NCBI GenBank assembly: GCA_019636565.1
Contig: JAHBXG010000025.1
Location: 1-60,010 of the forward strand
Reading direction: 5' to 3'
Length of the DNA stretch: 60,010 nucleotides
From: Phycisphaeraceae bacterium
Lineage (GTDB): Bacteria > Planctomycetota > Phycisphaerae > Phycisphaerales > UBA1924
The notes beneath the pieces were generated by a model, which ran no database searches, had not been told where the DNA came from, and was given only the letters and a program-made list of their open reading frames with translations. The position numbers and the translations under genes were made by a program. Shown in pieces: positions 35,035 through 43,546 of the stretch (its first letter is position 1; each line of letters opens with the position of its first letter).

Positions 35035-36077
35035 GCCGCACCTCCGGCCTTCATCGCTTCGCGCCCCTGATCCCGTGTTGTCATTTCACGGAAGACATCG
35101 TCGAGTCGCCCGCCCTCCACTGCGATGGTCTCGATTGTCCATCCCTTGCTCTTGGCCAAACTCGTGACATCCGCCAGCAGCGGCCTTCCGCCTTTGGGAA
35201 CGAGGGTGCAAGTCTGCCGGGGTCCACCGGGACCCGCCGGCGAAACCGGCACATGGCGCACGCCCTGATCCTCGACATCCGCAACCCACTTGATGGTCGC
35301 CAGTTCCCTCGCCAGATTCAGCGGTTCGCCGGCACTTGTGAGCGGCGGTATCAGCGTCAGTGTCACCGCGTTGTGATACTTGCTCATCGATCGCAACTGC
35401 GCGGGCGTTCCATCCACCAGCACCTTACCCCTTGCGATGATCACCGCGCGCGTGCACACCGCTTCCACTTCTTCCAGAATGTGCGTGCTCAACACCACCG
35501 CGCGTCCCGAGTTCACGTCGCCCCGGCTCGCCAACTCGCGGATGACGTTCCGTACCTCGTGCTTCTGGTTCGGATCGAGTCCGTCCGTCGGCTCATCGAG
35601 AATGAGCACCGGAGGCTCGTGCAGCATCGCCTGTGCCAATCCCACGCGCCGCTTGAACCCCTTCGACAGCGTCTCGATCGGCTGCCTCATCACGCCCCCG
35701 ATGTGCACCCGCTCCTCCACCGCTTCGATCCGCCTTCGCTTCTCGGCGCCGCTGAACCCGCGGATCTGCGCGATGAAATCAAGAAACGCCGCGGGAGTCA
35801 TATCCGGATAGTTCGGCGCACCTTCTGGCAAGTAACCGATCAGGCTCTTGACGCCGACCGGGTCATCCACCACATCGCGGCCGCAGACCACCGCCGATCC
35901 GCTGGTGGGCGTGAGAAAGCCGGTCACCATTTTCATCGTCGTCGATTTGCCCGCGCCGTTGGGACCGAGGAACCCGAGCACCTCGCCCGCACCAACTTCC
36001 AGACTCACGCCATCGACCGCCAGGATCGATCTCGACCCCGTTCCGTACCGCTTGCTGATGTTCCGAATGCTGATCAT
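35031..36077 (-). CDS. ABC exporter ATPase (GldA-like)
   Basis: A 348-residue ATP-binding subunit. Walker A GPNGAGKSTT, a signature loop around LSKGFKRRVGLAQAM, and Walker B LILDEPTDGLDP are intact. The C-terminal 110 residues, longer than the core, are typical of GldA-like and NatA-like ATPases. GGAGA precedes the ATG at 36077. It heads the operon ATPase, permease, GldG-like, DUF4340. The exported substrate is unknown. Confidence 0.93.
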   Translation of the reverse strand: MISIRNISKRYGTGSRSILAVDGVSLEVGAGEVLGFLGPNGAGKSTTMKMVTGFLTPTSGSAVVCGRDVVDDPVGVKSLIGYLPEGAPNYPDMTPAAFLDFIAQIRGFSGAEKRRRIEAVEERVHIGGVMRQPIETLSKGFKRRVGLAQAMLHEPPVLILDEPTDGLDPNQKHEVRNVIRELASRGDVNSGRAVVLSTHILEEVEAVCTRAVIIARGKVLVDGTPAQLRSMSKYHNAVTLTLIPPLTSAGEPLNLARELATIKWVADVEDQGVRHVPVSPAGPGGPRQTCTLVPKGGRPLLADVTSLAKSKGWTIETIAVEGGRLDDVFREMTTRDQGREAMKAGGAA

Positions 36078-36502
36078 GCAGCGAGCATCTCCTTTTCAAA
36101 CCGGCGGACCGGGTGCGAAATTCTACTGATCGCATTCCCAATTAGCCGGAGCGGGCCGCTCCAGAGTAGGAAAGGCCCTTTCGCACCCCATTTTTCTCTC
36201 GCGGAGCCGACGGCTCCACCGATCGTGGGTATCTAGTCGTTTCGGCGGCCGCCGGGTTCGCCAAACACGCACGACCGAAAACACTCGCGGGTCCGTTCCA
36301 GCCCGCACAGAAGGAGCAGACGCGCATGGTTCGCCGCCGCGCCAGGTTCCGGGGCTTGCAATACGCCTCGTTTATTGACTTCCTTGAAGCGGGTCAGCGG
36401 CGGCACACGGCGCGGCTCCTCGACCGGGACACGTGGTTGCCCGAATCGGGGGTGTCGAACTCGCCGCCTGGTTTTTCGCCTCGCGGCGGGGGAGAGCATT
36501 GG
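36078..36502. other. Divergent intergenic region with small hairpins
   Basis: This 425-bp spacer separates the ABC operon from the STAS gene. It holds two perfect small hairpins, GGAGCG/CGCTCC (36148-36162) and GGAGCC/GGCTCC (36203-36217), and an AAAGGCCCTTT palindrome at 36171-36181. A TAGAAT-like -10 for the ABC operon is seen on the minus strand near 36120 without a good -35. An open frame from 36326 reads into the STAS gene but has no recognised N-terminal domain. Confidence 0.5.
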
Positions 36503-37072
36503 ATGGACATTTTTTCGGATTCAGACGCTCTGTTGGACGGCGCAAACGGCATCGGGTACCGGTCCACGGCCCCGGGTCAGGCGACGTCCGGCGAAGAGCG
36601 GCCTCTCCGCGCTGGCGCGTCGTCGCCGGGGCCGTCGTCTTCCAACAAGCAAATTCCGCGCGAACGCTTCATGGCGGTCGATCGCCTTCCCTATGCCACA
36701 GTTGTCACGTTCGTTACGCCCCACCTTCGTGAAGCACACGCTGCCCAACTCGGCCCGGAACTGATCGCGCTCGCCCGGCTCACCGCCGGCCGCCTCGCCC
36801 TCGACATGACGCAAGTGACCGACTTCTCCTGCGCGTGGATTAACGCCATGCTCGCGGCATCGCAGCATTGCGAGCAATTCGGTGGCCGCCTTGCCATAAT
36901 GTCGCTGTCGCCTCGCCTCGAAACACTGCTCCGCGAGACCGGGCTGCACCGCCAGTTGTACCTCGCCGGCTCGGTGAAGGAAGCCCTTCAGCGCTTCGCG
37001 AATGCAGCTAGTCGCTCCGAGGGCAGCGGGCTTGGACGCTGGTTGGGCCTCAAGCGGGTGAGCGCGGCATAA
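36503..37072 (+). CDS. STAS domain protein
   Basis: A 189-residue protein. The first 60 residues are low-complexity and Ser/Pro/Gly-rich. Residues about 60-160 form a STAS domain (LALDMTQVTDFSCAWINAML, FGGRLAIMSLSPRLETLL, LHRQLYLAGSVKEAL) like anti-sigma-factor antagonists. The usual phosphorylatable Ser in the DxSG loop is replaced by DFSC, so Ser is present. The ATG at 36503 follows GGGGAGAG at good spacing, better than the upstream start at 36326. No anti-sigma kinase is adjacent. It ends before an intrinsic terminator. Confidence 0.82.
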   Translation: MDIFSDSDALLDGANGIGYRSTAPGQATSGEERPLRAGASSPGPSSSNKQIPRERFMAVDRLPYATVVTFVTPHLREAHAAQLGPELIALARLTAGRLALDMTQVTDFSCAWINAMLAASQHCEQFGGRLAIMSLSPRLETLLRETGLHRQLYLAGSVKEALQRFANAASRSEGSGLGRWLGLKRVSAA

Positions 37073-37145
37073 AGGCTCGGCAGAACGGCCGAATTCTCGG
37101 ACCTTGCAGCAGTTCGGCCCATTCGCGGGAAACTCAGCACCATCA

Positions 37146-37174
37146 CCCTCCGTACTAGGTTGCGGAGGGTTTTT
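37146..37174 (+). terminator. Intrinsic terminator of STAS gene
   Basis: CCCTCCG (37146-37152) pairs with CGGAGGG (37163-37169), followed by TTTTT. It lies about 75 bp after the STAS stop codon. Confidence 0.92.
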
Positions 37175-37278
37175 CTTGCGCTTCAATATCCGGCGCAGGA
37201 CCGCCGATTCCGCCTTGGGCGGAGTGCGACCTGAATGGGCCAGATGAGTGGCCGCGATCGTTCGTGAGAGGGGTTTTT

Positions 37279-39444
37279 GTGATCGGTACGCAAGTGATGA
37301 CAGCCCGCGTCTTTCTGTGCGCGGGCCTCGCGATCGCCGCCGCGCCCACAGGCGCACCGGCGCAAGATGCACTGAATCTCCGTGCGGCACATGTCCGCTT
37401 TCGGGACACGCCGGATCTGCTGAAAGAACGCAACCTCCGCGGGGCAACTTCGCCAAGGGTGCTGACCCTGGATGGTCCCATGTCGCCCGAACGCCGCGCG
37501 GCACTCGCCAAGGCGGGCGTTCAGATCAAGGGATTCCTGGAAGGCGATTCGTTTCTCGCCGAGATCGCGCCCGGCTCTCCCGCGGCGGTCAATCGCCTCG
37601 GCTTCGTGCGCGGCGCCGCCGACTTCAAGCCCGAGTGGAAGATCTCGCCCGACCTGCTGGCGAAGGCGCCGCCCCGCAACTTCCGCGACGCGGTACGACA
37701 GCAACTGCAGACCCGCGGCAAATTGGCTCTCATCGTATCGCTGGTCCCCGGTGCCGACGTGAATCTCGCACGCACGCAGATCACAAGCGTGCCCGGCGCT
37801 GAACTCATCCGGCTCGACAATGCCGGTGGCGATCTGCTCGCCGTCGTCGCGCTGCCGGCCGATCGCTTAATTGCGCTCAGTCGACTCTCGACCGTGTTCT
37901 TCATCGAAGAAGCGCCCGAGTACGAAGACCGCAACGCCAACGCCCGCTGGATCGCACAGACCAACATCACAAACTCAACACCCTTCTACTCCGCGACGCT
38001 GACGGGCGCGGGGCAGATCATCGGCATTGTCGAAGCTTCGACCAAACTCGACCTCGCCCACTGCTCGTTCTTCGATCCGCTGGTTCCAACGGCGGGGCCG
38101 ACGCATCGCAAAGTGGTCTATTTCAATTCACCCCGCAACGTCGGGCTGCACGCCACGCACGTTTCGTGCACCGCCGCCGGAGATGCGGGCGACAACAGCA
38201 ACACGCGGGGAATCGCCTACGGGGCACGGATTTCGTTCGTCGGCGGGCTGGAACTTGACGAAGCAATCATCTACAACCTCTTTCTCGACAACTACAACCA
38301 CGGGGCCTTTGTCCACAATAACAGTTGGGGAAACATTTTCACCAACGCCTACGACGTGACCTGCCGCGCCGTGGACAACTTCTCGTGGACCAATCCCAAC
38401 TGCCTTCTCATGTTCGCAACTGCGGAGAGCGGGCCGCTTACCAACCCCGAGAACTCCAAGAACTGTCTCGCCGTCGTGGCGACCGGCAACGTCGGAAGCC
38501 AGGAAACCGTTATCTTCGGCGGCATCGGCCCTACCACCGACGGGCGGCGAAAGCCGGAAATCGCTGCGCCGGGCAGCCTGTCGTCGGCCGTGAACGGCAC
38601 CGGCTGCGGCACGGGCGGCCAAGTCGGCACATCCATGGCCACACCGGTGGTCACCGGAATGGCGGCCATCATCCGCCAGTATTTCACCCAAGGCTACTAC
38701 CCATCTGGCGTCGCCAACGCCCCGGACGCCTTCACGCCGAGCGGTGCGCTGCTCAAGGCCATGCTGCTGAACGGCTCGGTGCGAATGACCTCACAGTCGA
38801 CCTACCCGAGCACCACCGGCGGCTGGGGAAGGCTGCTCGCAGATCGCTCGGTCTATCTGCCCGGAGATACCCGCAAGCTGGTTGTGCGTGATCAATCAAA
38901 CAATGCTTCGGGCGCGCTCACGACCGGCCAGTTCCGTTACGTGCGCTTTGTGGTAACGCCGGGCAGCGAAGACCTGCGCGCCACCATGGCCTTCCACGAT
39001 GCCCCGGGCAGCGTCGCTTCGATCGCACCGGTTGTCAACAACCTGAATCTGACTCTCATCGCCCCCGGCCGCGTGAACTGCCTCGGCAATGTGTTCGCAA
39101 GCGGCTGGTCCACCACCGGCGGCAGCACCGACCCGCTCAACAACGTCGAGATGGGCCTGTTCCAATCCCCCACGCCCGGCGTCTGGTTCGCCAGGATCGA
39201 CGCAGCCGCCGTCAACGTCGGCACGCAGGGGTACGGATTGGTCATTACCGGCAACGTCGCCGAGGCAACCTGCATCTGTGACCTGAACGCCGACGGCGTG
39301 GTGGACGATGCGGATTTCACCATGTTCGTCACCTCGTACGACCTGCTCGAAGACCCGCTGGGTGACTTCAACGGCGACGGGCAGACCGACGACGCGGACT
39401 TCGTGACGTTTGTTATGGCGTACAACGAACTGCTTTGTCCGTAA
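37279..39444 (+). CDS. Secreted S8 (subtilisin-like) protease, dockerin tail
   Basis: A 721-residue exported serine peptidase. A signal peptide ends near APAQ. A propeptide-like region runs to about residue 225. The S8 core has the His site GLHATHVSCTAAG, the oxyanion Asn in HNNSWGN and the Ser site GTSMATPVVTGM. The catalytic Asp position reads GIVEASTKLDLAH, with Glu where Asp is expected and a two-residue shift, which is unusual. A kexin-like P/jelly-roll region and two dockerin-like loops (DLNADGVVDDADF, DFNGDGQTDDADF) end the protein. GTG 37279 follows GAGAGGGG and is preferred; ATG 37297 is possible. It is convergent with der. Confidence 0.88.
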   Translation: MIGTQVMTARVFLCAGLAIAAAPTGAPAQDALNLRAAHVRFRDTPDLLKERNLRGATSPRVLTLDGPMSPERRAALAKAGVQIKGFLEGDSFLAEIAPGSPAAVNRLGFVRGAADFKPEWKISPDLLAKAPPRNFRDAVRQQLQTRGKLALIVSLVPGADVNLARTQITSVPGAELIRLDNAGGDLLAVVALPADRLIALSRLSTVFFIEEAPEYEDRNANARWIAQTNITNSTPFYSATLTGAGQIIGIVEASTKLDLAHCSFFDPLVPTAGPTHRKVVYFNSPRNVGLHATHVSCTAAGDAGDNSNTRGIAYGARISFVGGLELDEAIIYNLFLDNYNHGAFVHNNSWGNIFTNAYDVTCRAVDNFSWTNPNCLLMFATAESGPLTNPENSKNCLAVVATGNVGSQETVIFGGIGPTTDGRRKPEIAAPGSLSSAVNGTGCGTGGQVGTSMATPVVTGMAAIIRQYFTQGYYPSGVANAPDAFTPSGALLKAMLLNGSVRMTSQSTYPSTTGGWGRLLADRSVYLPGDTRKLVVRDQSNNASGALTTGQFRYVRFVVTPGSEDLRATMAFHDAPGSVASIAPVVNNLNLTLIAPGRVNCLGNVFASGWSTTGGSTDPLNNVEMGLFQSPTPGVWFARIDAAAVNVGTQGYGLVITGNVAEATCICDLNADGVVDDADFTMFVTSYDLLEDPLGDFNGDGQTDDADFVTFVMAYNELLCP

Positions 39445-39450
39445 TGCAGG

Positions 39451-39540
39451 TGTCGAGGTGGCCAAGTGTCGAGGTTTCAAGGGAATACCAAAGACATCGG
39501 GATCGGTGCCCTTGACACTTGGACACCTTGGTACCCGGAC
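39451..39540. repeat. GTGTCGAGG inverted word array
   Basis: GTGTCGAGG words (39451-39474) face GACACTTG and GACACC words (39514-39545). CAAGTGTCGAGG (39463-39474) matches the complement of CCTTGACACTTG (39510-39521) with one mismatch. The array sits between two convergent genes and could fold as a bidirectional terminator, although no T-run is present. Confidence 0.75.
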
Positions 39541-39563
39541 ACCTTGCCCCCTGTTCCCCAGAC

Positions 39564-41291
39564 CTATTCCTCGTCGAAATAGTCCTCGGCCGTCTTTTCT
39601 GACTCGTCCTCAAACTCCACCGGCGCCGATTGCGCATCGCTGAGAATGTTCTCGTCGAACTCGCCCTCTTCCGCAACCCACGCACCTTCCTGCTTGGTGA
39701 TGTTGGCGCGATGGCCGCCCCGTCCGAGTTTGAGTTTCTCCGAGAACTTCTCCGTCGCGATCAGTTTCGTATCGTCCTCGCGCTGGCGCCGCGCCCGGAT
39801 CACGATCCGCAGCGGCACTTCGACAAACGGCGTTTCCTCGCGCAGCCGGTTCATCAGGAACCGCTGGTAGTTGGGCCGGAACAGTTCCGGATGGTTCACG
39901 ACGATGGTGACCGTCGGCGGGTTGGTGTGCGTCTGCGCCACGAAGAACACCTTGGCCTGCGTGCCGGCGGTATCGGTCGGACCCTGGCGCGTCACGATCT
40001 CGCGGATGATCCGGTTGAGTTTGCCCGTCGTCACGCGCTGGCGAGCCTGATCCTGCAATTCAAAGGCCAGTTCGATTGTCTCGCGGACGTTGGTGTTGTC
40101 TTTGCCGCTGACAAAGGCGATCGGCGCAAACGCCAGCCCCTTCAGTTCCTTCCGCAGGTAATTCTCATACTTCTCCGGCGTCACGGGCTTGTCGTCGCGA
40201 CCGATCTGTCCCTCGGCCAGGTCCCACTTGTTGACGACGATGATCGTCGGCTTCCAGCTCTTCTGGGCGATCGCGGCCAACTGCTCATCGATCTGGCTGA
40301 TCTTTTCCGTTGCATCGATCAGGAGCAGAATCACATCCGCCCGTTCGATCGCCCGCACGGCGCGATCCATCGCCCAGTGCTCGATCATGTTTTGGAAACT
40401 CTTTTTGCGCCGCACGCCCGCAGTGTCGATCGCGATCAGCGTCTTGCCATCGAAATCAAACCGCACGTCGATCGCATCGCGCGTCGTCCCCGCGATTTCG
40501 CTCACGATCACCCGAGGCTCGCCCGCCAGCGTGTTCACCAGCGTGCTCTTGCCCGCGTTGCGTTTGCCGACGATCGCCATCATCAAATCGGCCCGTGCCT
40601 GAGGCCGCTTGGAGTCATCGTTCTCCGGCATCAGTTCGTACAGCGTCTCGAGAAACTCGCGCCGCATGTAGTTGTTCATCGAACTGACCATCAAGGGATC
40701 GCCGAAGCCCAGCGCCGACAACTCGTGCGCGTGCGTCTCCCACTTTGGCCCGTCTACTTTGGTCGCAACGATGCGAATCGGTGGGCGCTTGGCTTTTGCC
40801 GCCTTCGTCACTTCATCGTCTTTCGGAGCCTGCTTTCCTTTCGGACCGCTCTTCGCGCCCTTGCCCGCTCTGCCCTCGCGGCCGGCTGCGCCAAGCTTGC
40901 CCTCACGCAGCATCTTCGCAATCTGCAGATCGTGAGGCGTGATCCCCGCCTGGGCATCGACCGCGAACAGAATCAGGTCCGCACCCTCCACCGCAGTCGC
41001 AATCTGCGTCTCAATGTCCTGCGTCAGGGTCGCCAGGTCCGCACCGATCTCGTCGTACCGCTCGCCCTCGGCCGCGTACACACCAAACCCGCCGGTATCC
41101 ATGAACTCCACAACCTTGCGCGGGCTGTTCACGCCGTTGGGGCCTTCCAAGTCCACGATGGCCGCGACCCGGTCGCGCGTGACACCCGGCGTCGGGTCCA
41201 CGATGGAGACCTTCGACTTGGCGATGAGATTCATAAGAGAGGACTTGCCCGCGTTGGGCCGTCCGACAATGGCGATGCGTGGAATGGGCAC
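39564..41291 (-). CDS. der: Ribosome biogenesis GTPase Der
   Basis: A 575-residue double GTPase essential for 50S subunit assembly, longer than the usual 440-490. First G domain: G1 GRPNAGKSSL, G3 DTGG. Second G domain: G1 GKRNAGKST, G3 DTAG, G4 NKWD. A KH-like domain follows. The first domain carries a Lys/Gly-rich insertion (about residues 130-175, GKGAKSGPKGKQAPKDDE region) and its G4 motif reads TKVD, not NKVD. An acidic C-terminal tail of about 45 residues is an addition. Cytoplasmic. It is followed 21 bp upstream in the same direction by an unknown gene (41313-42233). Confidence 0.96.
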   Translation of the reverse strand: MPIPRIAIVGRPNAGKSSLMNLIAKSKVSIVDPTPGVTRDRVAAIVDLEGPNGVNSPRKVVEFMDTGGFGVYAAEGERYDEIGADLATLTQDIETQIATAVEGADLILFAVDAQAGITPHDLQIAKMLREGKLGAAGREGRAGKGAKSGPKGKQAPKDDEVTKAAKAKRPPIRIVATKVDGPKWETHAHELSALGFGDPLMVSSMNNYMRREFLETLYELMPENDDSKRPQARADLMMAIVGKRNAGKSTLVNTLAGEPRVIVSEIAGTTRDAIDVRFDFDGKTLIAIDTAGVRRKKSFQNMIEHWAMDRAVRAIERADVILLLIDATEKISQIDEQLAAIAQKSWKPTIIVVNKWDLAEGQIGRDDKPVTPEKYENYLRKELKGLAFAPIAFVSGKDNTNVRETIELAFELQDQARQRVTTGKLNRIIREIVTRQGPTDTAGTQAKVFFVAQTHTNPPTVTIVVNHPELFRPNYQRFLMNRLREETPFVEVPLRIVIRARRQREDDTKLIATEKFSEKLKLGRGGHRANITKQEGAWVAEEGEFDENILSDAQSAPVEFEDESEKTAEDYFDEE

Positions 41292-41312
41292 GGCAGATCG
41301 TAGGGAAACGCC

Positions 41313-42233
41313 TCAGGGGATCGGACGCCGTTTTCGCCTTGCCGCGAGCATCAAGATCGGCACCCCCGCCGCCACCCCCGTCCCTTTCGGCGCGTCCCGC
41401 AAGGGCCGGAACCGCTCGCCCGTCCTCTGCTCGCGCAGGTATTTCGCCATCTCGGCCCGCTGCTCCCACGTCAGCACGCCGAACATATCCGAAAGCAGCT
41501 TCAAACCATCCCGACCCGTGGGCCGGTAGTTCGTGTTCGTCGCGTATTCCTGCAACGGCGTGCGCAACTTGCCTTCCTGCTCCGTCGTCAGGTCGAGCCG
41601 CTTGGAGATCGCCTCGAACCGCGACCTCGCTTCTTCCAATCGCGCTTCGGTCGGCCGCCGGATGTCCGCGATCTGCTTCTCGCGTTCAAGGTCCGCCAGC
41701 AACTCCTCGCGGCCCTTCATGGTCTCCCGCGCCTTCATCGCAACCCAAGCATCCTGATACTCGTTGACGAGCCTCCGATATTCCCCACGCACACGCTCCG
41801 GCAAGGCATTTGCCACAACCTCAACCAACGCGACTTTGTTGCCCCAGATCGGCCGATTCCTCGCGTACCGCATCAACACATCGTCGATCTTCGCAGCTTC
41901 TCCGCTCGCCGTCGCTTCCTGCAACTCCAGGATCAGCGGGATGCGTTTCAATCCGCCCGACATCAAGTCCGCCAATCGAAGGCGAATCAACCGATCAAGC
42001 GGCTCGCGTTCCTCCTCACTCAATCCGAGCAGATCGATCGCGAGAATCTCCTCCCGATCATCGAGCGCGAGGAGTCGACCATCGGCTCCGAATCGCACCA
42101 GCGAAGGCGCAGCTTCTGCTTCGTGAACGGTCGGCCCGGACAGCAGGGGCGTGCTCTCCGCCCGCGGCAGCGCCCCCTTGCCCGATTCCACGCCACCGGC
42201 GGCCAGCATCAGTCCGAGAATCAGAACAACCAT
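41313..42233 (-). CDS. Exported protein of unknown function
   Basis: A 306-residue protein. The N-terminus (MVVLILGLMLAAGGVESG) is a signal or anchor. The body is a series of charged amphipathic helices (LLGLSEEEREPLDRLIRLRLADLMSG, EYQDAWVAMKARETMKGREELL) and the C-terminus is a short hydrophobic run followed by basic residues (GVPILMLAARRKRR), resembling a sorting-type tail. I recognise no family. The ATG at 42233 has GGAGGGA upstream. It is 21 bp from der and on the same strand, so it may be co-transcribed with it. Confidence 0.68.
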   Translation of the reverse strand: MVVLILGLMLAAGGVESGKGALPRAESTPLLSGPTVHEAEAAPSLVRFGADGRLLALDDREEILAIDLLGLSEEEREPLDRLIRLRLADLMSGGLKRIPLILELQEATASGEAAKIDDVLMRYARNRPIWGNKVALVEVVANALPERVRGEYRRLVNEYQDAWVAMKARETMKGREELLADLEREKQIADIRRPTEARLEEARSRFEAISKRLDLTTEQEGKLRTPLQEYATNTNYRPTGRDGLKLLSDMFGVLTWEQRAEMAKYLREQRTGERFRPLRDAPKGTGVAAGVPILMLAARRKRRPIP

Positions 42234-42366
42234 GCGATTCCCTCCGGAACTCGGTGCGATTCCGGCCGTTGAACGCTCCTCCACGCCGCGCATTGCGAAA
42301 ACCGCCCCCCCAACACGGCTTGGAGGTGGGTGTTTCGCATGCACACCCCGCCTCCAAACCCCCGCC

Positions 42367-42900
42367 CTACTTCTGCCCGACCACCACCGGCGTTTTCACC
42401 GCAAACAAATCCAGAGGCGGCATGCCCGCAACCCGCCTCTCGTGCTCCAGCAACCATCGCTTGCGCCACTGCCCGCCGCCATATCCACCGATCTCACCGT
42501 TGGTATTGATCACACGATGACACGGCACGACGATCGCGATCGGATTCGCACCGTTCGCAGAACCCACGGCGCGAAATCCGTTTGCGCTCCCCACACGCTT
42601 GGCAAGTTCCGCGTACGAAATCGTTTCTGCGAATGGAATCTTGCGCAGTTCGTTCCAAACGCGCTTCTGGAAATCCGTCCCTTCCATTTCAAGCGCCACG
42701 CCGAATTCGCGCCGCCGCCCCTGGAAGTACTCGTGCAGTTCGTGCTCGATCTGCTCGAGCATCGCGCTCTTCACTGCCGGCGGCGTCGCATCCGCGCCGG
42801 AAAAGCTCAACCCTCGCAGCGCATTCGATTCTGCTTGCAGCAGGAGATCGCCCAGAGGCGACCTCACAATCCGCGACGCACTGGCGAGCGCGGGAGCCAT
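42367..42900 (-). CDS. O6-alkylguanine-DNA alkyltransferase (MGMT)
   Basis: A 177-residue DNA repair protein that transfers methyl or alkyl groups from O6-guanine to its own cysteine. The active site PCHRV contains C127; the helix-turn-helix region is VWNELRKIPFAETISYAELAKRVG and the Asn hinge is in GSANGFRAVGSANGANP. Length is typical for Ogt. Cytoplasmic and single-use. It is divergent from the GntR operon. Confidence 0.95.
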   Translation of the reverse strand: MAPALASASRIVRSPLGDLLLQAESNALRGLSFSGADATPPAVKSAMLEQIEHELHEYFQGRRREFGVALEMEGTDFQKRVWNELRKIPFAETISYAELAKRVGSANGFRAVGSANGANPIAIVVPCHRVINTNGEIGGYGGGQWRKRWLLEHERRVAGMPPLDLFAVKTPVVVGQK

Positions 42901-43099
42901 GGTGGCATGATACCACGCTCCGGGCTTTGACCGAGGCGACCCGCCATCGTGTCACCGGCCCGTGTGCGAACAGAATGAAAACGGCTCTGATTTGCCTGCA
43001 AACTGCCTTGCGAACGCCGTTTCCCTTGCCGCGGCACCCATTCCGGCATGGATATTCCCGGTTTGCACGTCGGATTCTCCGAATTCCGAGGCAACCGGG

Positions 43100-43143
43100 T
43101 TGACTTTCGGACCGAATCATGGTGTACTAGCACACTAGAACAC
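43100..43143 (+). promoter_or_regulatory. Promoter and operator of GntR-ABC operon
   Basis: TTGACT (43100-43105), a 17-bp spacer and TGTACT (43123-43128). Covering the -10 box is GTGTACTAG-CACA-CTAGAACAC (43122-43143), an inverted repeat with arms GTGTWCTAG/CTAGWACAC. This is the position and symmetry expected for autorepression by a YtrA-type GntR regulator. Confidence 0.85.
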
Positions 43144-43159
43144 GTGGCACGAAAGCCCT

Positions 43160-43546
43160 ATGGCGCTCCGCTCCGATTCCAACCTCCCTGTCTTTCAGCA
43201 GGTCGCCGACCTGATTCGCCACGCCATTTCCTCCGGCGTCTTTGCACCCGGCGACGCGATCCCGTCCGTCCGCGCCCAATCTCTCAAACTCAAGGTCAAT
43301 CCCAACACGATCCAGCGTGCGTACGAAGAACTCGAGCGCGAAGGCATAATCGAGTCACGCCGGGGAGTCGGAATGTTCGTTGCCGCAGCAGGCGAGGCAC
43401 CGGCCCGCGCAAGCGCAACGGAATCCATCCGCGATGCTTTCGAACAGGGGGTCCGCATTTCGATCGCCGCGGGCCTTACTCGGGCCGCCACCGACGCGGC
43501 ATACTCCCGCGCCTGGCAATCGCAGCGATCCGGAGCCAAGTCATGA
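43160..43546 (+). CDS. GntR-family regulator, YtrA type
   Basis: A 128-residue regulator. Residues about 1-70 are the GntR winged helix (LPVFQQVADLIRHAISSGVFAPGD, SLKLKVNPNTIQRAYEELEREGIIESRRG) and the C-terminal part is the short helical dimerisation region of the YtrA subfamily, which lacks a large ligand domain. It controls its own ABC operon. Stop codon overlaps the next ATG (ATGA). Confidence 0.93.
   Translation: MALRSDSNLPVFQQVADLIRHAISSGVFAPGDAIPSVRAQSLKLKVNPNTIQRAYEELEREGIIESRRGVGMFVAAAGEAPARASATESIRDAFEQGVRISIAAGLTRAATDAAYSRAWQSQRSGAKS

Noticed and set aside
36521..37504. Minus-strand open frame opposite the STAS gene
   Set aside because: It runs antisense to the STAS domain and through the terminator at 37146-37174, and has no recognised domain.
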